In this document: one piece after another, positions 1 to 8,003 of the stretch
Position numbering within the stretch: position 1 is the stretch's first letter
Layout of the letters: the number at the start of each line of letters is the position of its first letter
Assembly: GCF_000167195.1 (NCBI RefSeq)
Contig: NZ_AADV02000002.1
Coordinates: 1-64,000 of the forward strand
DNA: 64,000 nucleotides
Direction: 5' to 3'
DNA from: Crocosphaera watsonii WH 8501
Lineage (GTDB): Bacteria; Cyanobacteriota; Cyanobacteriia; Cyanobacteriales; Microcystaceae
Made by a program: the position numbers and the translations under genes
Notes under the pieces: generated by a model
Told to the model about the DNA's origin: nothing
Database searches by the model: none
The model's input: only the letters and a program-made list of their open reading frames with translations

Positions 1-604
1 ATATTACGCTTAATGGTTGATAAAGATAATCTATTATTCTTTCTGTCTCAATTCTGGCTTGATTTAATATGCCTAAATCCGTTGGGTATTTGATGTCTGC
101 TGGCGCACAAGTCGCATCTAAAATTAGTTTACCTTTATTTTTTATTTTTTCTCCTTTTTCTTGGAGACAATCCTTTTTTTTTACTTCTTTATCACTCTTG
201 TCTATTTCTCTTTTTACTATTTTTTTATTGATTTTGTTTATCAATTCTCCATCAATTCTTTTCCTAAAATGAACTAGCATTGAAGATTCCAGTGGTGGCT
301 CTTGTTGATAACAATTTAAACCTATAAAGTATTGTAGATAGGGATTTTCTCTAATCTGTTCTATAGTTTCTCTATCACTTGTTCCTAATTTTTCCTTAAT
401 AATTAATGTCCCTAATGCCATTCTAAATAGTTTGGCTGGCGCACCTTTTTCTGCTGAAAAAAGTTTAGCATATTCTTCCTCAAAATCATCCCAAGGTATC
501 AACTCTGCCATGATTACCCAACGATTATTGGGGGACAATTTGCCCTCGAAAGGTAATTCAAATTTTTCTGGGGGCGGTAAAGGTTGCTCCTCTTTTCGAT
601 ACAT
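1..604 (-). CDS. IS5/IS1182-like DDE transposase, N-terminal part (partial at window edge)
   Basis: The N-terminal about 200 residues of the 508-aa transposase are encoded on the minus strand from the ATG at 602-604. The start is MYRKEEQPLPPPEKFELPFE, as in the complete copy at 52152. Unlike the copy at 19480-21006, it keeps the GAA codon that became TAA there, so it is open as far as can be seen. The N-terminal segment resembles the DUF772-type domain that precedes the DDE catalytic domain in IS5/IS1182-type transposases. The remainder lies outside the window. Confidence 0.8.
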   Translation of the reverse strand, partial: MYRKEEQPLPPPEKFELPFEGKLSPNNRWVIMAELIPWDDFEEEYAKLFSAEKGAPAKLFRMALGTLIIKEKLGTSDRETIEQIRENPYLQYFIGLNCYQQEPPLESSMLVHFRKRIDGELINKINKKIVKREIDKSDKEVKKKDCLQEKGEKIKNKGKLILDATCAPADIKYPTDLGILNQARIETERIIDYLYQPLSVI

Positions 605-742
605 TTGTTCTTGACCAACAACTGGGAGGTGTTTCTACCAATTATAGCGGTTTGTAGCCGACAAAGCTGATCTTTTTTGCGATCGCGAATATGGGTGTAA
701 CCTTTTAAAGAATAGGGTTTTGCTTTTATTCAGCAAACCCTA
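1..742 (-). mobile_element. 1695-bp IS, copy 1, cut by the window edge
   Basis: This is the left-end half of the element that is complete at 52014-53708 and 19450-21144. The terminal sequence TAGGGTTTGCT is seen inverted here, ending at 742. The flanking trinucleotide at 743-745 is ATT, which matches the AAT duplication of the complete copy read on the other strand. The element has landed inside an IS1380-type transposase gene, which resumes at 743. Confidence 0.9.
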
Positions 743-934
743 ATTAGAGAAAAATGGTCAGAGACTCATATCCTACTTAGGGGTGATAGTGCCTATGCCC
801 GTGAAAAAATCTTCTATTTTTGTGAAAATCAGCCTTTAGTTGATTATGTTATAGCTATGGGAACAAATGGCGTTCTTAAGTTACGAGCGGATGATGTAAT
901 TGAAAAAGCCAAACATGAATATGAAAAAAAACTA

Positions 935-2312
935 GTGCAGCTTGGCGAAAGTAATCCACCAGATTTTTACAGAAACTTTCGTGACTAGCCACGACAATGT
1001 GTTTCAATGAAACTAACGGAAGAATCTCGAAGTTGATGTCCATGATAAAAGCATTGCCAATTAACCTCTCCAACCTACAGAAAACAGTACTCCAACAAAT
1101 AGTGAGAGGGACAACAAACCCCTATCGCCTTGTTAGACGAGCCAAGCTAATCTTAGCCGCAGCATCAGGAGAGAGCAATAGTTCGATTAGTCGAAGATTA
1201 GAATTAGACCTAGTACAAGTGCGTCAGTGGCGATCGCGATGGTTTGAGGAGAGAGAAAAACTGAGTGCCGCCGAAGAACAACAGGTAACGGAGAAAGCAT
1301 TAATGGTCTTGATCAAAGGAATTTTAAGCGATCGCCCAAGACCTGGAACAACAAAATCCTTTACGGTCGAACAAGTAGTCCAGATTGTAGTGATCGCTTG
1401 TGAAGAATGTGAAAAATCAGACAGACCAGTGAGCCATTGGACACCTTCAGAGTTGGCGGATGAAGCCATAAAAAGAGGAATTGTCGAAAAGATTTCCCCC
1501 CGTAGTGTGGGGCGTTTTTAAAAAAGAAGCGACATTACAACCACATCTCGTTCGTTACTGGTTAAATGCCAAAATTGATGATCCCTTAAAATTTAAAAAG
1601 CAAGTCAAATATATCTGTGAACTTCATCAAGAAGCTAAAACTTTGTTAGAACAAGGAATTCATTTAATTAGTACAGATGAAATGACAGGGATTCAAGCTC
1701 TTGAGAGATTATTTCCGAACAAAAGAATCAAGCCTAAACAAGTAGAAAAAATCGAATTTGAATATGAAAGACACGGAACTTTAAGCTTGATTGCGAACTG
1801 GGATGTGGCAAGAGGAAAAGTTGTTAGTCCCTCTATTGGACCGACAAGAACAGAACAAGATTTTTCTGAACATATCCAGAGAACGATTAAGATTGATGAA
1901 AAAGCAGAATGGATTTTTATTGTAGATAAACTCAACACTCATAAATCGGAAAGCTTAGTCAAATTAGTAGCAGAAAGCTGTGGAATTACTATTGATTTGG
2001 GGAGAAAAGGAAAGGAGGGGATTTTGCAATCTATGGACAGCAGAGCAGATTTTTTATCAGATGAATCTCATCGAATTCGCTTTGTTTATATTCCCAAACA
2101 TACATCGTGGCTTAATCAAATTGAGTGTTGGTTTTAGATCTTAGTCAGGCGTTTACTCAAAAGAATTACTGTCCGTTCAACTGAAGAACTATCCCAAAAA
2201 ATTCTCAATTTTATTGATTACTTTAATCAACATTTTGCTAAGCCGTTCGTTTGGAAATTTAAGGGCTTTAAAGATCATAAGTGACTGGTGGATTATTTTT
2301 GCTAAGCTGCAC
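935..2312 (+). mobile_element. IS630-family element, copy A (1378 bp)
   Basis: Imperfect terminal inverted repeats begin GTGCAGCTTGGCGAAAG at 935 and end in CTAAGCTGCAC at 2312. The pairing extends to a shared TAATCCACCAG block. The TA dinucleotides at 933-934 and 2313-2314 are the duplicated target, and the original site reads CTAG. The element splits an IS1380 transposase reading frame exactly. Confidence 0.95.
1036..2284 (+). pseudogene. IS630 transposase, copy A, nonsense-disrupted
   Basis: The gene has two overlapping frames. The first (from ATG 1036) encodes an N-terminal helix-turn-helix region, including RAKLILAAASGESNSSISRRLELDLVQVRQWRSR, and ends at 1521. The second (to 2137) encodes the DDE part, with STDEMTGIQALERLFPNK, FIVDKLNTHKSESL and HTSWLNQIECWF. 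The frame junction is a T5A6 run at 1514-1524. A TCG to TAG change gives a stop at 2135-2137, about 49 codons before the end used by copies B and C. The catalytic Asn of DKLNTHKS differs from copies B and C (DQLNTHKS) by one residue, K for Q. This copy is probably inactive. Confidence 0.9.
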
Positions 2313-3119
2313 TAGCTCCAATAACTGAATTAATGGATAGTTTATTTCAGAAAAAAGAAGATTTAGAAGAAGTTAAAAAATTAGTACCAATTTCTACTTG
2401 GTATCGCTCTATTCGTTATAAAACAGAAAAGTCATGGAGTTGTCAAAGAAGAGTAGTGACAAAAGTTTGTTATGGAAGTGATGGCTTAAAAATGCGCCAT
2501 GTGGTGACATCTTTGCCCGCTTCAAAAATTCCACCCTCAAAACTTTATACAAAAAAATACTGTCCGAGAGGCGAGATGGAAAATCGGATTAAAGAACAAC
2601 AATTAGACTTGTTAGCTGATAGAACTTCAACTCAAACATTTCAAAGTAATCAACTAAGATTATGGATACATTCCTGGGCTTATGTTCTCATAAATGCTTT
2701 TCGTCAACACTGTTTAAAAAAACTTCATTGGCTAAAGCAACTGTGGGAAGAATACGTCTAAATCTTCTTAAGTTGGGAGCCAGAATAAAGATTAGTTGTA
2801 GAAGAATTATTATCGCTATAGCTAGTGCTTGTCCTTATCAAGATATTTTGTCTATTGCTAACAAAAGAATTAAAACTATTCCTAATACTGGATAAGTAGA
2901 ATAAGTTGTTTTTTAAAAAAGATATCTATCATAAGTTGTTGACTGACTGATACTTTCATTTAGTCTTATTTATCGTGGAGAAAATCAAAAGTTAATATAA
3001 TTATTCCCTCTTAAACTCAATTTTTGGATAATCAAAGTCAATTTTTTTATTCATCTATATTCAAAATTTCTATTAGTCCTAAAAATTATCATTTTTCATC
3101 TCTGGATTAGGCTTTCAAA

Positions 3120-3521
3120 TTAATTTGTGAGAAATCCGGGTACTGCACCATATTTAACTCTTAGGTGATCGATGCGAGGACGGGGAATATCGCGATAGAT
3201 GTAGTACTTCGCTTGTAAACCCAGTTCAAGGTTGGAGGGTTCGTTAATTCCCTCGGGAGTAATTTCGCCGATTAAAGCAAATGTTCCATATTCATAGCGA
3301 TAGGCTAGTTGCTTCCGATTTATGCTTGCTAGTGTTGTAACTGCTTCTGTTTCTCTAGAACGAGCTACTTGGACTAACAAACTGGGTATGGTTAAAGCCG
3401 CCAAGATACCCATAATTACAACAGTAATCATAAGTTCTAGGAGGGTAAACCCGAAAGGAATTGATCTGTTTTTTTGGCAACACTTGACTATTATTAAGCC
3501 AAAAAGCTTACTATTCTTCAT
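3120..3521 (-). pseudogene. Type IV pilin-like protein, 3' end truncated by an IS1380 terminus
   Basis: The 133-aa product has a class III prepilin signal: a basic leader, then G24|F25-TLLE29 and the hydrophobic stretch LMITVVIMGILAALTIP that forms the N-terminal pilin helix. Such proteins are cleaved and methylated by PilD and assembled into type IV pili or pseudopili at the inner membrane. The C-terminus PGFLTN followed by the stop is encoded by TACCCGGATTTCTCACAAA. That is nearly the same sequence as the terminal repeat of the MITE in hsdR, which likewise encodes PAFLTN there. So the last residues are probably IS-derived and the native C-terminus is lost. It may still be made as a shortened pseudopilin. 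Confidence 0.75.
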
Positions 3522-3627
3522 TCTTCCTATGGGTTAGACTTAATATAGAATGTGTTCATAAGATACCCAGAAAGTTATCTTTATCTATCATCTGTAATAT
3601 TACGTAATAAAAATGGGATGCTCCGAA

Positions 3628-3840
3628 TTATTCCTTCTCTATCAACCTAATCTTTCCTGATTCCAATCCTTGAAAAATATCAGTAATTCCCGTTAATTCC
3701 TCTTGTGTAATAGGTTGATTACACAGCATTGCATCTAGAAAATATTTTTCATCCACTGAGGTTAACTTTCCTTGTTGAAGCACTCGTTTGATTTGAGTAA
3801 TGAGATAAGAATGAGAATGGGTATAACTTAAATGGTACAT
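3628..3840 (-). CDS. Small hypothetical protein (70 aa)
   Basis: The start ATG is preceded by AAGGAAATTGTA, a plausible ribosome binding site. The product is soluble-looking, with alternating charged and hydrophobic residues predicted as helices (LITQIKRVLQQGKLTSVDEKYFLDAML, then ITQEELTGITDIFQGLESGKIRLIEKE). I do not recognise the family. It stands alone between the pilin gene and a 60-bp tandem duplication. The clean ribosome binding site and ordinary composition suggest a real gene. Confidence 0.55.
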   Translation of the reverse strand: MYHLSYTHSHSYLITQIKRVLQQGKLTSVDEKYFLDAMLCNQPITQEELTGITDIFQGLESGKIRLIEKE

Positions 3841-3966
3841 TACAATTTCCTTGTATTTATCACATTTTTCTCAGCTTCTAATTGCTAAAAAGTTGTAATC
3901 AAAAAGAATTATCATGACTCAATGATAACAATCTTAAGAGTGGGTTAATTGTGATATCAGGAAAAT

Positions 3967-4086
3967 ATAGATGTGATCCTGATCAATTTTGCTTTTCTCA
4001 GGTGGGCAACTATTGCAGATTTGATCATAGACGTGATCCTGATCAATTTTGCTTTTCTCAGGTGGGCAACTATTGCAGATTTGATA
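3967..4086. repeat. 60-bp tandem duplication
   Basis: Two 60-bp units (3967-4026 and 4027-4086) share GTGATCCTGATCAATTTTGC and GGTGGGCAACTATTGCAGAT, with a single T/C difference near the start. They lie in the 307-bp gap between the hypothetical gene and gltX. No other feature is visible in that gap. The second unit runs into GCCCACCCTAC (4111-4121), a short motif common in this genome. Confidence 0.9.
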
Positions 4087-4147
4087 ATCGTTTTAAATGA
4101 GTATCTGCTTTGCCCACCCTACAGTGTAAGAGAAGATTTTGAGGGGA

Positions 4148-5599
4148 TTATAATAAATCTAAGCCATGACTCAAACGACTTTTATCCCACCCTTTTTGAT
4201 TAAGTAAAAGCCAAGATTGAATTAAATCAGGTCCGTGTAATTCACCCATTAAACCAGCACGAAGCGATCGCATCACTAATCCTTTTTTTACTTTGAAGTT
4301 TTTTGTCACTTGTTTGAGGGTATCTTTGGCTTCGTCTTCTGTTAACTGAGAAGATTCAGCAATCTTCTCTAAAACAGCTTGCAAAACCTCTTTGACCCCT
4401 TCTTGGCGCATTTGGGCTATAGCTTCTTCACTGTAGTCCACCCTGTCACCAAACAATAAGACACTTTCTTTAACCCCGTCACTCAAACGGGTAAGACTGG
4501 GTCCTATTAAGGTAGCCATTTGTTCTAACCAAGGGCGATCGCCGTCTACATCGACAGGATAACCCGCTTGTTGCCAATAGGGAACCAAGAGATCCACTAA
4601 TTCCTCCCCTGACATTTTGTGTAAATATTGACTATTAATCCAATCGAGTTTATCCCAATCAAACTTAGCCCCGGGCTTATTAACCCGTTCTAAGTTAAAC
4701 TGCTCGGCAGCTTGCGTCAAGGTGAAAATTTCTTCAGTGGAGTCTGGGGGAGTCCATCCCAAGAGGGTCATATAGTTAGCTAAAGCTTGGGGTAAAAAGC
4801 CCATTTTACGGAAGTCATCGATGGAAGTTACCCCACCTCGTTTTGACAACTTTCGTCCTTCCTGGTTCAAAATTAAGGGAGTGTGGGCAAAGTCTGGGAC
4901 TGTTGCCCCAAAAGCCTCATATAAGAGAATTTGTTTAGCTGTGTTAGCGATATGATCTTCTCCTCGGATAACCTGGGTGATTTTCATATCCATATCATCC
5001 ACCACCACGGCTAAGTTATATAAAGGTTGTCCAAAAGGTTGCTCAGGGTTATCAGCAATACGAGCGATTACCATATCTCCGCCGAGATCACTTCCTTTCC
5101 AGGTAACTTGACCTCGGATGAGATCCTGCCAAACAATTTCGCGATCGTCATCGATCATAAAGCGGATGACTGGTTTTCTCCCTTCTGCTTGAAAAGCAAG
5201 ACGTTGTTCTTCCGTGAGATGACGATGACGGTTATCATAACGAGGGGCTTGATTTTTAGCTTTTTGGGACTCTCGCATCTGTTCCAGTTCTTCTGGAGTA
5301 CAATAACAGCGATAGGCACAACCTTTGTCTAGTAGGGTTTGAATGGCTTGACGATAGAGATCGAGGCGTTGGGTTTGAAAGAAGGGGCCTTCATCCCAGG
5401 TTAAACCTAACCAGGCTAATCCTGATTTAATATTCTCTGTGTATTCAGGCCGCGATCGCTCTTGATCTGTATCTTCCACTCTGAGGATAAACTGGCCTTG
5501 GTTATGATGGGCAAATAACCAGTTAAAAACGGCGGTTCTGGCGGTTCCTATGTGTAAATTCCCTGTAGGACTAGGGGCGATCCGAACTCTAACTGTCAC
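4148..5599 (-). CDS. gltX: Glutamyl-tRNA synthetase
   Basis: The enzyme charges tRNA-Glu with glutamate using ATP. In cyanobacteria it is usually non-discriminating and also charges tRNA-Gln, which is then amidated. Glutamyl-tRNA also feeds tetrapyrrole synthesis. The 483-aa length is typical. The class I motifs are visible: HIGT at residues 16-19 in [15 protein letters not shown], and KLSKR at 250-254. The anticodon-binding helical domain follows, with a normal C-terminus. The start [13 protein letters not shown] is the family's usual N-terminus. The gene is complete and stands alone. Confidence 0.97.
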   Translation of the reverse strand: MTVRVRIAPSPTGNLHIGTARTAVFNWLFAHHNQGQFILRVEDTDQERSRPEYTENIKSGLAWLGLTWDEGPFFQTQRLDLYRQAIQTLLDKGCAYRCYCTPEELEQMRESQKAKNQAPRYDNRHRHLTEEQRLAFQAEGRKPVIRFMIDDDREIVWQDLIRGQVTWKGSDLGGDMVIARIADNPEQPFGQPLYNLAVVVDDMDMKITQVIRGEDHIANTAKQILLYEAFGATVPDFAHTPLILNQEGRKLSKRGGVTSIDDFRKMGFLPQALANYMTLLGWTPPDSTEEIFTLTQAAEQFNLERVNKPGAKFDWDKLDWINSQYLHKMSGEELVDLLVPYWQQAGYPVDVDGDRPWLEQMATLIGPSLTRLSDGVKESVLLFGDRVDYSEEAIAQMRQEGVKEVLQAVLEKIAESSQLTEDEAKDTLKQVTKNFKVKKGLVMRSLRAGLMGELHGPDLIQSWLLLNQKGWDKSRLSHGLDLL

Positions 5600-5774
5600 A
5601 AAATTTTCCCTGTAGTCAATGTTATTAAGTCCAACTTATCATCATAATTGATTTTAGGTTAACTCATTTTGAAACATTCAGGCCCCCAATCCCCCTTTAA
5701 TAAAGGGGATTAGCTGGAAAAACCTGATGAAGCAAGAATCCCACACACTTCTACTCGTGAGACAGAGAAGTGAT

Positions 5775-6101
5775 CTAAGCTCTTTCAACCAAAAAGGGCA
5801 GAGATAAGCGGTAGAATATCCATCCAACAAAAGTAGTAATTAAAGCTATAGCACTAGTGATCCAAAACCCTGTAAGATTAGTAATCTCCCCAGTGGTTAT
5901 TAAGTCTCTTGTGGTTACCAATAGGGGAGTAACAGGATTAATGGCCACTAAAATTCCCCAGAGTCCCTCTGTAAGTTGAGGATAGATCACAGGAGTGACG
6001 AATATCCAGAACCGATTGACAAAACCGATTCCCCTATTAACATCACCATACAGACAAGAAAAAGGGCTTAATATTAATCCCATCCCTGTACCCAACATTA
6101 C
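5775..6101 (-). pseudogene. ABC-2 type polysaccharide-export permease, C-terminal fragment
   Basis: About 108 residues remain, from VMLGTGMGLILSPFSCLYGDVNRGIG to SLPFLVERA. They carry the conserved YGDVNRGIGFVNRFWIFVTPVIYP region and two or three membrane helices of TagG/Wzm-type permeases, which export O-antigen or other glycans with an ATPase partner. The N-terminus is replaced by IS630 copy B. The sequence on the far side of that element (7484 onward) does not continue the permease. So the gene was lost by rearrangement, not by simple insertion. The first 47 codons of the apparent ORF at 6242 are antisense IS sequence. Confidence 0.8.
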
Positions 6102-6103
6102 TA

Positions 6104-7481
6104 GTGCAGCTTGGCGAAAGTAATCCACCAGATTTTTACAGAAACTTTCGTGACTAGCCACGACAATGTGTTTCAATGAAACTAACGGAAGAATCTCGAA
6201 GTTGATGTCCATGATAAAAGCATTGCCAATTAACCTCTCCAACCTACAGAAAACAGTACTCCAACAAATAGTGAGAGGGACAACAAACCCCTATCGCCTT
6301 GTTAGACGAGCCAAGCTAATCTTAGCCGCAGCATCAGGAGAGAGCAATAGTTCGATTAGTCGAAGATTAGAATTAGACCGGGTACAAGTGCGTCAGTGGC
6401 GATCGCGATGGTTTGAGGAGAGAGAAAAACTGAGTGCCGCCGAAGAACAACAGGTAACGGAGAAAGCATTAATGGTCTTGATCAAAGGAATTTTAAGCGA
6501 TCGCCCAAGACCTGGAACAACAAAATCCTTTACGGTCGAACAAGTAGTCCAGATTGTAGCGATCGCTTGTGAAGAATGTGAAAAATCAGACAGACCAGTG
6601 AGCCATTGGACACCTTCAGAGTTGGCGGATGAAGCCATAAAAAGAGGAATTGTCGAAAAGATTTCCCCCCGTAGTGTGGGGCGTTTTTTAAAAAGAAGCG
6701 ACATTACAACCACATCTCGTTCGTTACTGGTTAAATGCCAAAATTGATGATCCCTTAAAATTTAAAAAGCAAGTCAAATATATCTGTGAACTTCATCAAG
6801 AAGCTAAAACTTTGTTAGAACAAGGAATTCATTTAATTAGTACAGATGAAATGACAGGGATTCAAGCTCTTGAGAGATTATTTCCGAACAAAAGAATCAA
6901 GCCTAAACAAGTAGAAAAAATCGAATTTGAATATGAAAGACACGGAACTTTAAGCTTGATTGCGAACTGGGATGTGGCAAGAGGAAAAGTTGTTAGTCCC
7001 TCTATTGGACCGACAAGAACAGAACAAGATTTTTCTGAACATATCCAGAGAACGATTAAGATTGATGAAAAAGCAGAATGGATTTTTATTGTAGATCAAC
7101 TCAACACTCATAAATCGGAAAGCTTAGTCAAATTAGTAGCAGAAAGCTGTGGAATTACTATTGATTTGGGGAGAAAAGGAAAGGAGGGGATTTTGCAATC
7201 TATGGACAGCAGAGCAGATTTTTTATCAGATGAATCTCATCGAATTAGCTTTGTTTATATTCCCAAACATACATCGTGGCTTAATCAAATTGAGTGTTGG
7301 TTTTCGATCTTAGTCCGGCGTTTACTCAAAAGAATTACTGTCCGTTCAACTGAAGAACTATCCCAAAAAATTCTCAATTTTATTGATTACTTTAATCAAC
7401 ATTTTGCTAAGCCGTTCATTTGGAAATTTAAGGGCTTTAAAGATCATAAGTGACTGGTGGATTATTTTTGCTAAGCTGCAC
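6104..7481 (+). mobile_element. IS630-family element, copy B (1378 bp)
   Basis: The element has the same length and termini as copies A and C, with GTGCAGCTTGGC at 6104 and GCTAAGCTGCAC ending at 7481. Target TA dinucleotides lie at 6102-6103 and 7482-7483, within CTAG. The flanking sequences do not rejoin into one gene. This copy has no visible nonsense codon in either frame, so it is the best candidate for an active source. Confidence 0.95.
6205..7453 (+). CDS. IS630 transposase, copy B, two frames joined at a T6A5 run
   Basis: Frame 1 runs from ATG 6205 to 6747 and encodes the helix-turn-helix DNA-binding half. Frame 2, at +1 relative to frame 1, runs to the stop at 7451-7453 and encodes the DDE half (STDEMTGIQALERL, IFIVDQLNTHKSESL, KHTSWLNQIECWFSILVRRLLKR). 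The frames meet at T6A5 (6683-6693) in SPRSVGRFLK; removing one base would give a continuous protein of about 415 residues. All three copies carry an 11-nt T/A run here. Production of full-length transposase by slippage or frameshifting is therefore plausible, but this is inference. Confidence 0.85.
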
Positions 7482-7564
7482 TAGGTCAATTTGGTCTCAT
7501 TTTTATTTGAATAATCAAAATTGTGTACAGATTCCTTTTGCTATACAATTAGACTACAAAAATC

Positions 7565-7884
7565 ATGAAACAACATAAAGGATTTGGCGAACCTAAAAAA
7601 ACAGTATCCATCAAGTTAATTGAAAGAGAAAAAGTAACCGATAAGGGATTAATTGATATAATTGAAGAACATAATTTGAAATGGTTTGCTAAGGTAAAAA
7701 AAATGGAGTAAAACAGCAATGTGGACTAATTCCTGTTAATCATTCAAAGACAAAAAAAATTAAACTAACATTTTATTTAATCTTTGGTTATCCTTTTAAT
7801 ATTAAGTTAACCCAGCAGGAAACCGATGAATTGTCAACAAAAGTGACCAAACAGATATTAAGACAACTAGATATTATTAATTGA
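7565..7884 (+). pseudogene. Hypothetical protein with an apparent frameshift in an A8 run
   Basis: Translation from ATG 7565 gives 48 residues (MKQHKGFGEPKKTVSIKLIE to KVKKME) and stops at 7709-7711. If one base is added to the A8 run near 7696-7703, the frame continues as NGVKQQCGLIPVNHSKTKKIK and stops at 7882-7884, giving about 106 residues. The continuation has protein-like composition. I do not recognise the family. It could be a broken gene, a slippage-expressed gene or a base-calling error. It lies just downstream of IS630 copy B and upstream of glgX. Confidence 0.45.
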
Positions 7885-8003
7885 ATTATGGCATTTTTTC
7901 TCAAATTTACTTTAATCTAAAAACATCGTAAAAAATTGGGATGATAGAAGTAATCTGAGGTAAGGTTTTGATAATATTAGACAAGAGTTACTAACCACAT
8001 CTC

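Larger units (their letters stand above)
743..3140 (+). pseudogene. IS1380-family transposase remnant, interrupted by an IS630 element
   Basis: Residues REKWSETHILLRGDSAY to EYEKK are encoded at 743-932. After the IS630 element (935-2312) the frame resumes exactly through the restored CTAG as LAPITELMDSLFQKK. The IS1380 signature YCPRGEMENRIKEQQLDL lies near 2570-2620, and the tail NKRIKTIPNTG ends near 2893. A frameshift lies near 2715-2740 (HCLKKLHWLKQ in one frame, SLAKATVGRIRL in the next). The N-terminus is missing because the 1695-bp IS sits at 1-742. The right terminus is probably 3124-3140 (TTTGTGAGAAATCCGGG), inside the pilin gene. The gene is clearly dead. The family call rests on recalled IS1380 motifs; the right boundary is inferred. 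Confidence 0.8.

Noticed and set aside
876-1073. Minus-strand ORF starting MERLIGNAFIMD, repeated at 6242
   Set aside because: It is antisense to the IS630 left end; the same frame merely fuses to different flanks in each copy.
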